This document shows, piece after piece, positions 9,231 through 18,000 of a stretch of 18,000 bases of DNA. The stretch spans positions 255,478-273,477 of the forward strand of contig KQ481967.1 in the NCBI GenBank assembly GCA_001430745.1, given 5' to 3'. Under the pieces are notes generated by a model. That model saw nothing but the letters and a program-made list of their open reading frames with translations, had not been told where the DNA came from and made no database searches. Within the stretch, counting starts at the first letter, position 1. Every line of letters begins with the position of its first letter. This DNA comes from Auxenochlorella pyrenoidosa. Its lineage: Eukaryota; Chlorophyta; Trebouxiophyceae; Chlorellales; Chlorellaceae. The translations under genes were made by a program, and so were the position numbers.

Positions 9231-12200
9231 ATGGCGGACTCCAAGGAGGCGGTGAAGGTGCGCAGAGGGGCGCAGGCGCCAGGCTGCGACTGCCCCGCCA
9301 CCTCCCCAACCGACAGACCCTCCGCCCGCTGCAGGTGATAGTTAGATGCAGGCCCTTCAACGATCAGGAGCGACGGGACGGGCGAGGCGTGGCGGTGGAG
9401 GTGGACAGCCGCGAGCGCCAGGTCTCGGTAAGTGGGGCTTGGCTTGCTCATTGTTGAGGCCCCTGTGCCTCACACTGTGTCGTTGAGATAGAATTGAATG
9501 CCGCCCCGCAGGTGCGGAGCGCCTCCGAGGGCGCCAAGGCCTTCGCCTTCGACCAGGTGCCCTGCCGCCACTCGCTCGCCCACAGCTGCAGGGCTTGATT
9601 GTGTGGTTCATGGGGCCGTCGCAGTTGCTCGCTGACCTTATTAAGCTGGCCCTCAGATCTGTGGTTTGGAGGCTACCCTGCAGGTCTTTGGCCCCGACTC
9701 TAGGCAGGAGGATGTGTACGATGTGGCATGCGCGCCGCTGGTGGAAGCGGCGCTGCAGGGCTTCAACGCCACCGTCTTTGCATACGGCCAGGTGGGTGCT
9801 TGCTTGCTTGGCAGTAAGCGCTGTTTGCAGGTGTTGGGTGCTGCATTCACAGCCCTGATGCTGCTGTCCTGCTCCCAATGCACCTCTGCAGACAGGCTGC
9901 GGCAAGACGTTTACCATGGAAGGGAGGGACGAGCCAGCAGAGCTGCGGGGCATCATCCCCCGCGCCTTTGACCACATCTTCCGAGAGATCCAAAAAGGTG
10001 GGCGGCAGCGGGCGCTGCAGCGGCGTGTCGGTGCTGGACGCCTGCTGTGAGCCTGCCGTGCACTGCGCTCGGCTCGCTGTGGTTAAAAGGACGGATCGGC
10101 TTGCCTGCCACACCTGTCGCCTCTGCAGGTGCGGGGAGCCGCGAGTTTCTGGTGCGCGTGTCACACCTGGAGGTGAGTGCGCATGTGGGAAGACAGAGGT
10201 GCACGCGGCGTGCGAGCTACCACCCCTCTTCCTGCCTCATCTTGCACGCGCCGCCGCGCCTCCAGCACGCCACAACCTTGTGCTTGCCTGCCCTGCCTCC
10301 CTGCCCCGCCCCCAGCTGTACAACGAGGAGGTGCGGGACCTGCTGAGCCGGGACGCGCGCGAGCGGCTGGAGCTGCGCGAGTCGCCGGAGCGCGGCGTGC
10401 ACGTGCGCGGCCTCAAGGAGTTTGTGGTGAAGAGCGCGCAGGAGATGCGGGGGGTGCTCGAGGTGGGTGGGCTCCCTGGCGGGCTTGGAAAGCAGCATGC
10501 ATGTCTGGTTTGTGGGTGCTGGGCTGTGGGCTGGGTGCAGAGTGTTTGCATGGACCAGCCTCTGATCTATCCCCGCACGGTGCTGGCCGAGCCTCCAACA
10601 ATGCTGCTTATGCACCTGTTCTGGCTGCCGCCCCATTGCTCGCCTGCCCTGCCCGCCAGGTGGGCGCCAAGAACCGCACCGTCGGGGCCACCCTGATGAA
10701 TCAGGACTCCTCGCGCTCCCACTCCATCTTCACCATCATCATTGAAACGGTGGACAAGCCGGGCAGCGGGGCCGACAGCGGCGGAGCCCTCGGCGGAGCC
10801 GCCACTCCTCCTGGCGGCCGCCCGGGCAGCGCTAGCCCTGCCAAGGCGGGCGGTAGCGGCGGCGGCATCCGTGTGGGCAAGCTCAACCTGGTGGACCTGG
10901 CTGGTAAGCTGCTGCTCTTTTTAACGCCTGCGCTCTGCCTGCTTATGCCTGCCTGCGGACAGTGTGGGGGCAAGGCCAACCTACTGCATGAGGCTGCGGG
11001 CACAGTGGTGGCCTGCAATGGGTCCAAGCCGGGTTCACTCCTTTTTCGACCCTGTGCAGGCAGCGAGCGGCAGGCCAAGACTGGCGCCACTGGCGAGCGG
11101 CTCAAGGAGGCCAGCAAGATCAACCTTAGCCTGTCGGCGCTGGGCAATGTCATCTCTGCGCTGACCAGCGAGGGGGGCACAGGGGCACATGTGCCTTACC
11201 GCGACTCCAAGCTCACGAGGCTGCTGCAGGTGGGGACTGTGCACCCCTTGCCCGCCCCTGAGGAGGCCTGAGGAGGACTGCAGGCCAGCTGCGGAGGGGG
11301 CAGCAACAAAAGTGCAGGGCGTGCAGGCCGCCCTAGCCTTGCCAGGGAGGCGGAGCACATGCATGTTCTGTGCCAACGCTCTCATCTCCTCGCTCGAGCT
11401 GCCAGCAGCTCAGCAGCTCAACTTGAAGTTGGCTGGTGTCCGCAACCCCACTGCAGGACAGCCTGGGCGGCAGTGCAAAGACGGTCATGGTTGCCAACGT
11501 GGGCCCGGCAGGTGGGCAGTGCCCAGGGAGGCCAGCCTGCAAAGGGGCGTGTGGCTCGCTGAGTTCGCAGACTCCGGTGTCGGCACTTGTGCAACACATG
11601 CTGTGCAGCTTGAGGCAAAGCCTCCTACACAACCCCCTTGCACCTTGTCACCACGCCTGGGCCCCCGCTCCCCCTGCAGACTACAACTATGAGGAGACGC
11701 TGAGCACGCTGCGCTATGCCTCGCGCGCTAAGTTCATCAAGAACAAGCCGAAGATCAACGAGGACCCCAAGGTGCGGCATGCCGGGCGGGGGTGCTTGCC
11801 GGCCCATGCGCACCCGACAGGGCACAGCGAGAGCGCCGCAGTGTGTGCATGGGAGGCGGGTAGTCGTGCGCGCAGAGCCTCGTGTGAGCCACAGCGTTTG
11901 ATGATGGCTGCCAGGCCTGAGCCCCCTGCCTTGTCTCCACACTGCAGGATGCCATGCTGCGGGAGTTCCAGGCAGAGATTGCCCGCCTCAAAACACAGCT
12001 GGCGGAGCGGCAGCAGGCGCGTGCAGCAAGCGCAGGCGGCAGTCCTGAGAAGCAGGCAATGCAGGCTGCAGCAGCAGCGGCCTCTGCGGGGGGGACGGCC
12101 GGCGCGGGGAATGACAGCGGCACTGTGGACGCGCACGCGGCTGCCATCCGGAAGTCCATGCGAGCGGAACTGCAGCGACAGATGCGGAAAGCGGTCAGCC

Positions 12201-14035
12201 TGGAGGCTCTGGCAAAGGCGCGGCAGGCCATAGAGCAGCAGGCCAGGTACGGCGGGGCGGCAGCAGGCCAGGTACGGCGGGGCGGCAGCACGCCAGCCAG
12301 ATCGCCGAGCTTTGCTGGTTTTTTCTTGCCTGCCTGCACCCCAATTTCGCGCTTAAATGCGCGCTGCACGTCCCGTGTTCCCGCTCCACGTGGCCTTGCA
12401 GGCAGCGCCTGGAGGCAGAGCTGGCCAGCAGGAGCGCCACCCTCGAGGAGCGCCAGCACGCGGAAGCCCTGCTGGCTACGCAGCAGGCGGAGCTGCAGTC
12501 GTATGCGGCAGAGGTGGAGCGGGAGGAGAGGGAGAGGCTGGCGCTGGAGCAGCGCATCCGGGCCATGGAGGGCAAGGCAAGCGCAAGGGGGGTGCGGGCC
12601 ACGGCAGGGCGGATTGAGCAGCAGTAGGGTTGCAGCTTCCATGTGCCCACCACTTTGAGACCGCTGCTCCTGCGCAAATCTGGTCCAGCCCAAGAGGGTG
12701 TGCGTGGGTGGTCCTGTCGACCATTCACATATTTTCCTTTTGCTTCACATGCAGGTTCTGCGTGGCGGTGAGAATCTGCTTGAAAAGGTGCAGGTTTTGG
12801 AGGAGGCAGCGCAACGGGGGGCTGAGGCGTTGGCGGCGCAGCAGGCAGCGCGGCAGGCTGCAGAGGCCCGCATTGCGCAGCTTGAAGCGGCTACCAGCGA
12901 AGCGGTGGGGCGCTACAGCACTGTGCAGGTCAGAAGTGCAGGATGCCCAGGAGTGAAGCTGGCTTGAGCAGCAGCTTGCGCGAATGATCGATGGCCTCCT
13001 TTGCATGCCCGCCTCGCTTATGTATATTGCATCTTCCATATTTCAAGGCAGCCACTTCTGTACCGCTGTCTGTTTGCAGGAAGAGGTGGCCGGCAAGCGC
13101 GCCAAGCTGCAACGCCTCAGCGCTGCCGTCGCGCTGGCGCAGCAGGAGCGCGCCTCCCTGGCAGCGCAGTACCAGTCGGAGCGGGAGCGGCTGCTGGTAG
13201 AGATCCGGCGGCTGGGCGCGCAGATGAAGCAGAAGGCGGGTTGCCCAGGGCATGCTGCTGCCGGCCGTCCTGGGCTGCAACTGGTGCCCCTGCACCCACC
13301 CCCATGGCGCCCCTGATGCCCCCCTTGTTTTGTTCACAGGCCGTCAGCCGGCTGTGTGCCCCCATTCCCTTGCAGGACCTCATCATCGGCGCCTACATCC
13401 CCCCCGAGTACCAGGAGCTCATCATGTCGCGCTGCCGCTGGGAGGAAGGGGCGCAGCGCTGGGCGGTGGACCACCTGGAGTGGGCGGGCAACCTGGTCAG
13501 GTGGGGGCGGCAGGGGGGCGCCTGCCATGCGGGTCGCTGTTGTTGCGGTTGTCAGGACGAGATGGCCCGGGTGGGGGGGTGGAGGGATTGGAGGCGCAGG
13601 CAGGTAGGGGTGACTAGGCGCTGCACATCGGCCGCGCAGAGTTACGAGGCCAGCCCGCTTGAACGCAGGGCACGGCGGGAGGCGAGTCTCAGCGGCAGCG
13701 AGGCTTCGTCGGGCGGCAGCGGACCCAGCAGCGCACGCAGCGCAGGCGGCAGCACCAGCTTTGGCGACGCAGACGGCACTGCCCTGGGCCTGCCAGGGGG
13801 CGGCGACAGCGACACTGGGAAAGGCCTGGGCGTGCTGCACGGCAGCTCCGACCGGCTCTCTGATGTGTACTTCTCGTACGCTGGCTGCTCTCCGGGGCCG
13901 AGCTCGCCAAGCAAGCGCCCTGGCAGTGGCCTGCCAGGCAGCCCGCTGGCAGGCGGGCGTCCACGCACGGCGGCGCTGGCAGCGCGGCAGTCCCTGCAGC
14001 GCCCCATCAGCGCACTTGGCAGGGCATGGGGATGA
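9231..14035 (+). CDS. Kinesin-2 motor protein, KIF3B/FLA8-like
   Basis: Seventeen exons: 9231-9257, 9335-9427, 9512-9556, 9684-9791, 9892-9997, 10129-10172, 10316-10462, 10660-10903, 11060-11229, 11457-11511, 11680-11771, 11948-12246, 12402-12576, 12755-12928, 13080-13235, 13376-13500 and 13642-14035. This gives about 817 aa. The motor domain is N-terminal (10-375): [11 protein letters not shown]-loop GQTGCGKT at 90-97, switch I NQDSSRSH at 204-211, switch II DLAGSE at 269-274, then [14 protein letters not shown]. The kinesin-2 neck follows: [18 protein letters not shown], coiled coil to about 645, with AMEGKVLRGGEN and [14 protein letters not shown]. The tail is Ser/Gly-rich. MVANVGP and LREFQ-x-EIARLK favour the KIF3B/FLA8 subunit of the heterotrimeric anterograde ciliary motor over KIF3A or KIF17. 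Introns 13 and 15 appear to be GC-AG. The last junction is ambiguous by one codon: donor 13496 with acceptor before 13640, or donor 13501 with acceptor before 13642. Confidence 0.9.
12241..12290 (+). repeat. Perfect 25-bp tandem duplication containing a splice donor
   Basis: The unit starts GGCCAGGTACGG and ends GGCAGCA; copies are 12241-12265 and 12266-12290, identical at every base. The unit spans the end of kinesin exon 12 and the start of intron 12, so the AG|GTACGG donor is present twice, 25 bp apart. Confidence 0.9.
12577..12754 (+). other. GC-AG intron (kinesin intron 13)
   Basis: The donor is AAG|GCAAGC, a close fit to the GC-AG consensus, and the acceptor is CACATGCAG. Splicing here is phase 0 and joins AMEGK to VLRGGEN. 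That matches without gaps the kinesin-2 stalk motif A-M-E-x-K-x-L-x-G-G. A GT donor at 12592 is also in phase but adds five residues (ASARG) inside the conserved motif. Confidence 0.65.
13236..13375 (+). other. GC-AG intron (kinesin intron 15)
   Basis: The donor is CAGAAG|GCGGGT and the acceptor CCCTTGCAG. It joins GAQMKQK to [13 protein letters not shown] in phase 0, giving the expected spacing of the end of the kinesin-2 coiled coil to the conserved LII-x-x-x-IP motif. Canonical in-phase donors exist only at 13197, which drops 13 residues, and in the CTGGTGCCC near 13280, which adds a non-helical stretch. Confidence 0.55.
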
Positions 14036-14374
14036 TTTGCGGTGGGCCGCGGGCAGTACTGGAGTAAGTGCATTGGCGTTCGCACAGTCAACAGAGGTTA
14101 ACGGCATCTTGTAAGGCACAACAGGAGCCTAGCAACACACAGTCAGCAATCTCAGTGCAGGAGAGATGAGATCAAGAGGCCAGCCAAGAGTCTCCTGCTT
14201 TCTTCCCGAAGCAGCCTCCTATCACACTCATCTCGCAGCTCCTGTTCAATTGTTTGCACTGCTTGGTCGCAGCCCAACTCACGAGCAGTATTTCGAAGCA
14301 CCAAACGCCAAGCGCCGGGGATTCGAGGAGGCACCCACTTGCTGGCGCCAGCAGCGAGCAAGCAAGCGCAAAGC
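14036..14374 (+). other. Short intergenic region after the kinesin gene
   Basis: A 339-bp spacer with the kinesin 3' UTR and the promoter/5' UTR of the HMG-box gene. It holds the kinesin poly(A) motif at 14110-14114 and no convincing coding frame. The HMG-box promoter must be within about 250 bp of its ATG. Confidence 0.55.
14110..14114 (+). terminator. TGTAA polyadenylation signal of the kinesin gene
   Basis: TGTAA, the usual chlorophyte poly(A) signal, lies 75 nt after the kinesin stop codon, where it is expected. Cleavage would fall roughly 10-20 nt further on. Confidence 0.6.
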
Positions 14375-16624
14375 ATGCACAGAGAGGCCAAAACCAAGCG
14401 CAAGTAGGTTGGAAGGGCGCGAGGTTGTTGTTTGCGCTGCTGCGCTTCCCGCAACCAGTGGCGCCCAAAGGCGGTGTCCCGCAAAACCACAGCTGCCTCG
14501 GTGTTGCCCCACCAGGGCGGGCGCTTCCGCTTTCCCCGCAGGCGCGACAAGGCCCCCAGCGGTGACGGGTGCAGCCCCAAACGGCCTGCAGGGGCCTACC
14601 TGCTCTTCCTGCAGGACTTTCGCCGCGGCTTCCTGCAGGTGAGTGGGCGTCGTTGTCCGCAAGGCAGGCGCACACGCGGCTGGCGCCCAGCACTTCCTCC
14701 ATACTCCTCTCAGGCTAATGCCCAAACGTACGTCGCACCCGCACCTCCTGCCCTCACAGGCCCGCCCTGGTGTCACCGTGACCGCAAGGGAGGTTGCCAG
14801 CGCGGCAGGGGCGGCCTGGCGAGCAATCGATCCGCAGATGAAGGGCGAGTACGAGGCGCGCAGCGCTGCTGAGAAGGCGAGCAGGCACCTGTGGGCGTTT
14901 GCCTACCTGTGTGCGCTACCAGTCTCGTGCCGTAGCCAGCCTGCGACCCTGCGTCTGATCTTGGCAGCATTCTCAGTCTGACTTCGTTCGTTCTCAAGGG
15001 TGCCCTGCAGGCCAAGTATGCATGCGCTAAGTTGGAGCGCGCGGCGGGTGTGCCAGCTGGCGGAGCTGCCTCTCACCCATCCAACGGTGTGCCAGGCCGT
15101 CCAGCAGAGCCAGAGGTGGCTGCATCACATCGCGATGCTGCATCGGCGCGTCCTGTCGTGCAGCAGGCGATGCAGGCGGCTGGTCATGCTGGCGGGGGGA
15201 CGCGAGAAGCAGACGAGGCGCAGCAGGGTGCTCGGAACAATGAGGAGCAGGCTGCAGCGCCAGGGACATGCTTGGCACGGCCACACACCCCAGCTGCAGA
15301 GCATCCGGCCAACGAGGCTGAGCTCGTGTCAAGGCTGGTGGAAGCACCGCCTGGCCGCTCCACAGTGCAGCCCGCCGGAGTGCAGCATTCCCCAGCACGG
15401 CTGCCCGACCAAAGGCATGCATCGCAGAGCAACAGCGGTGCCAGTGGAGCTGCAGCGGCAGTGGAACGGGCAGCAGCTGAGAGACTCGAGGCGGCAGCGA
15501 CCCAGCGGTCTGCGCCACAGGCTGCGCTGCATGCAGGGGGGGCGCCTGATGAGTCTGGAGGGCCCTCAGGCTTCTCCCTGTTTGTCCAAGAGACCCGATC
15601 AGTATACGAGGCAAGATGGGAGGAGTACACATCCTTGCGCTGTAAAGGTTGGGCTGCCATTGCTTGTGTAGCAGGTCAGCCTGCATGCTGCAGCACGGAC
15701 GCATGAACAGAAAACGCGCGCTTGCGCTTTGCAATTTGCTGGCAGCCTGTCCTGTCCTGCTTGTTGAGATCTCACAGCCCTGCCTGCCCTGCAGGTCATG
15801 TTTTGGTGCGGCCCTGCCTCTTTGCCAGAGGCAGTGCTCGCGGCAGCCCAGGTGTGGCAGTCTCTTGCCGGCTGGCAACGCCTGGAGTTTGCGAGCCGCC
15901 AGGCACAGGTTTGTTGCTTTGCAAGGGCGGGCATTGCCTTGAGTGCCCGCAATGTCTGTCCCCTCCAGCACAGAGGGGCTGTGCTGTCTTGCCAGCTAGT
16001 CAAATTCAACGTTGCGTGAAATCGCGTCGTCGCTTCACTTCTTCGACTGCTCACCGCTCCTGTGAGCCGTCCTGTCTGCACCCATGATCAACCCTGCAGG
16101 TGCAGGCGAGCAGCCCTGCGCTGGGCATGCACACCCTCATCCCGGGCCTTGAGCAGAAGATGGTGCACATGGCAGCGGCGGCAATGTGCGGCCCTGCTGC
16201 CAATGCTGCTGACTGGTCGATGCATGCCCAGCCGGAGCAGCTGTTGGAGCAGCTGCTGGCCTCAGATGTGGGGCCGCCCCGCCCGGCCGCCGTGTCGCCT
16301 GCCCTTCAGCGGGCAGCCGAGGTGGCAGCTCAGATGGCCTGTGCCAGGGAGATGCGCGCTGCGCCGCCGGAGGGTCAGGCGCTGATGATCGCAACTGCCC
16401 AGGCCGTGGTGGGTGCGGCTGCGCATGCGGCGGTGGGGATGCGCAGGGCCGAGGCGGCGCCGATGGCGGCAGCCAGCCCGATGCAGCCAGAGCGGCCCGC
16501 CGGTGTCCCGCCCACCAGTGCCGCCCAGCACGGGTGGCCTTCTTTGGACCTCCGACCCTCAGCAGTTGCCAGCCCCTGCAGCAGCGCCTTCCTCTCTCTG
16601 CCGGGCCTGCTGCCCTTCATCTAG
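14375..16624 (+). CDS. Protein with two HMG boxes (HMGB-like DNA-binding protein)
   Basis: Six exons: 14375-14403, 14542-14638, 14760-14876, 15011-15647, 15829-15908 and 16100-16624 (TAG at 16622-16624), in phase, 494 aa. The start MHREAKTKRKRDK is a basic tail typical of HMGB proteins; exon 1 is only 29 nt and ends AA|GTAGGT. Box A (about 22-90) reads PKRPAGAYLLFLQDFR ... REVASAAGAAWRAID ... KGEYEARSAAEKAKY, a clear HMG box. An Ala/Gln/Glu-rich linker of about 175 residues follows. Box B (about 266-320) reads GFSLFVQETRSVYEARW ... CKEAVLAAAQVWQSLAGWQ and lacks the usual PKRP start and some core aromatics. The C-terminal 174 residues are Ala/Met/Pro-rich with no known domain. Non-sequence-specific DNA bending in nucleus or organelle is inferred. 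Intron 3 appears to be GC-AG. Confidence 0.82.
14877..15010 (+). other. GC-AG intron (HMG-box gene, intron 3)
   Basis: The donor is GAGAAG|GCGAGC and the acceptor GCCCTGCAG. Splicing joins EARSAAEK to AKYACAKLE in phase 0, which restores the third helix of the HMG box (typical end: A-x-x-K-x-x-Y). Downstream GT donors, for example CACCT|GTGGGC, need a weak acceptor at 14969-14970 and insert about 16 residues into the helix. Confidence 0.6.
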
Positions 16625-17531
16625 GCAGCTTCGCCTCCAGCGCTTGATGCACAGCATCACTCATGCCCCACGCTAAACCGACCTCCCCTGATCTGTCATT
16701 CTTCCTACCTGTGTTGCATCCTTGGACTCCTGATCTCTTGAGCGCCATGGTCACCCATACCTCGATCTCCTGAGAAGTCATCCCGACTCCTGACAACAAC
16801 TCCTGTTCAGCCCCTGCCCCGAGCGGGGGTGCCTGCCCACCCATGCCAGGGCCTGCCTCCACAGCGCCCTGCAGAGTTCCTTGCCCAATTCCTTGTCCAC
16901 TCAAACTCAAACACCAGGTGCCAGTGGCAAGCATTCATGGGGGCGTGCCGGCAAGTGGACCAATGGCAAGGTGGAGGTGGAGCCGCCACCATGCGCACCT
17001 TGCTTGCTCACGTCTTTCACAAGCAGCACTGCCACCGGATGACTGAGATGTGCTCTTACTTACGAATGGTTGTGCTGCTCGATGCCTGGTGGGCGCAAGG
17101 TGTGGGCACAGCATGTGTCAGCAGCGAGGCGGCAAAGCAGAGGCAGGCGGGTGCATGGTCAGGCGAGGAGGATCGGGGTGGCACCGCCTGTGAAAGAAGT
17201 TGAAAAGTATTTGCAATGCGGAGAAAAGTAGAAAGGAGGAAAGGGGGTACGAGGGGGCACAAGCGTGCACGGGGACGAGCGCAAGATTTATTTTCACGTC
17301 TTGCTCAACAGCAGAAATCCAGCAAAATTGCAGGCTGGAGAGGAGAAAACAGCAGCTGTCTAGATTATGGCAGAAGTGCCGCACGGGTCCACATGTGTGA
17401 TTGCAGAATAAAAGGGGCAAGAGGGAGGGCATCGGAACGCTGCTGGCCTCCACAGCAGGCGGGCAGGGCAGCAGCAGCTGACAAAACAAATCCTCCTTCG
17501 CATGGCTGCTGCGGCTGCGCAGCAGCGCAGC
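16625..17531. other. Convergent intergenic region
   Basis: It lies between the stop of the HMG-box gene (+) and the stop of the Cys-rich gene (-). Imperfect repeats of a GATCTCCTGA/ACTCCTGA-type motif occur at about 16690-16810, and a purine-rich stretch at about 17205-17265. No TGTAA was found on either strand. No open frame has recognisable protein character. Confidence 0.5.
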
Positions 17532-18000
17532 TCAGGTGGGCTGGCGGGCTGCACCCCCCGACAGCTGCAGGCAGCCTCGAGGGCTGCATGCCGAGCAGTT
17601 CAGCCTGAACAGGGTGCAGCTGCGGCACCTGGAGCCGTCGAAAAAGTAGCCGGCCCCGCCTGCGCAGGGTGGGATGGTGCGCGGGGCCAGCGGGGCGTGG
17701 GCAGCACGCATGGGAGAGGGGGCACCAAGGCATCAAGGCAGACAGCGGAACAGGCAGCCAGCGGCCAGGCAGCACGCTTCACCAGTGGGCGCGGGTGGGC
17801 TGGCATGAGGGGTGGGGTTTCGACTTGGTGGGCTCAGCCTCTGCGGTGCTGAAGCAAGCAAGCAAGCAAGAAAGCGAGCGGGTGCAGCCTACTCACATGC
17901 AGGCTTTGGCAGCGCCGCCCCCCCATACATGGCCCTGGGCAGCTTCTTGCGCGGGGGCGGCGGCCGCTGCTTGACCGTCGACGCCGGCCGACGCTTTGGC
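17532..18000 (-). CDS. 3' end of a gene with basic Pro-rich linker and Cys-rich C-terminal module, like the subtilase tail
   Basis: Two exons on the minus strand: 18000-17897 (open at the window edge) and 17659-17532 (TGA at 17534-17532). The GT-AG intron is phase 1 and splits a Cys codon (T|GC). The first part encodes a basic, proline-rich linker including VKQRPPPPRKKLP. The second encodes GAGYFFDGSRCRSC, then LNCSACSPRGC, and ends ARQPT. The subtilase at 5116-8572 ends the same way: FFDG, then Cys spacing C-x2-C-x6-C-x2-C-x4-C, preceded by a phase-1 intron that also splits a Cys codon (T|GT). The final two Cys of the subtilase module are absent here. The main domain lies beyond the window; a second secreted protease is possible but not shown. 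Confidence 0.7.
17852..17870. repeat. AAGC microsatellite
   Basis: Four full AAGC units plus AAG, lying within the intron of the minus-strand Cys-rich gene. Confidence 0.75.

Noticed and set aside
13501..13641. Reading the last kinesin intron as coding
   Set aside because: The frame stays open through it, but the translated stretch is Gly/Trp/Arg/Cys-rich and unlike a kinesin tail, and good donor and acceptor sites flank it. Retention cannot be ruled out.
14166..14642. A 158-codon plus-strand frame over the start of the HMG-box gene
   Set aside because: It is out of frame with the HMG box and has no domain; the 29-nt exon 1 spliced to 14542 gives a typical basic HMGB start.
15611..15828. 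A GC donor, GAG|GCAAGA, in the second HMG box
   Set aside because: It fits the GC consensus, but the GT donor at 15648 with the acceptor before 15829 gives a better HMG-box alignment with canonical sites.
15027..15971. A 314-codon open frame on the minus strand
   Set aside because: It is antisense to HMG-box gene exons 4 and 5 and crosses the intron between them without domain signal.
16625..17531. Possible tRNA, snoRNA or transposon in the long gene-free stretch
   Set aside because: No cloverleaf, terminal inverted repeat or target duplication could be found by eye; only short imperfect repeats are present.

Overview
This window is nuclear DNA from a eukaryote, most likely a GC-rich, intron-dense green alga. 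Trebouxiophytes such as Chlorella and its relatives are the best guess. The evidence is short exons with GT(G/A)-type donors and C-rich tracts ending in GCAG acceptors, a plant-type chloroplast rhodanese-like protein, a secreted protease with an algal-wall-like SPPPP/KRPPP linker, and a TGTAA motif (the chlorophyte poly(A) signal) after one gene. No operons, Shine-Dalgarno sites, CRISPR arrays, tRNAs, rRNAs or complete transposons were seen. The gene models below were spliced by hand; every junction was checked for phase, and all four complete genes come out as single open frames.

Layout: (1) 44-1944 (+), 3' part of a catalytically dead, membrane-linked rhodanese-like protein. (2) 2534-3955 (-), a complete 206-aa protein with an Aha1 N-terminal-type domain, a likely Hsp90 co-chaperone, convergent with gene 1. 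(3) 5116-8572 (+), a complete secreted 628-aa subtilisin-like protease with a proline-rich linker and an eight-cysteine C-terminal module, divergent from gene 2. (4) 9231-14035 (+), a complete kinesin-2 of about 817 aa, most like the KIF3B/FLA8 type of ciliary transport motor. (5) 14375-16624 (+), a 494-aa protein with one good and one diverged HMG box. (6) 17532-18000 (-), the 3' end of a gene whose proline/basic linker and Cys-rich tail match the end of the protease in gene 3, including the position and phase of the intron.

The genes look like ordinary monocistronic nuclear genes with unrelated jobs: chloroplast membrane, chaperone, wall or secretion, microtubule transport and chromatin. 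The most interesting points are the Cys-rich module shared by two genes about 9 kb apart in opposite orientation, three introns that appear to use GC-AG splice sites, an exact 25-bp tandem duplication of a 5' splice site in the kinesin gene, a kinesin-2 in what may be an alga without obvious flagella, and G/C homopolymer tracts placed at splice sites. Family assignments rest on remembered family features; no database was searched.
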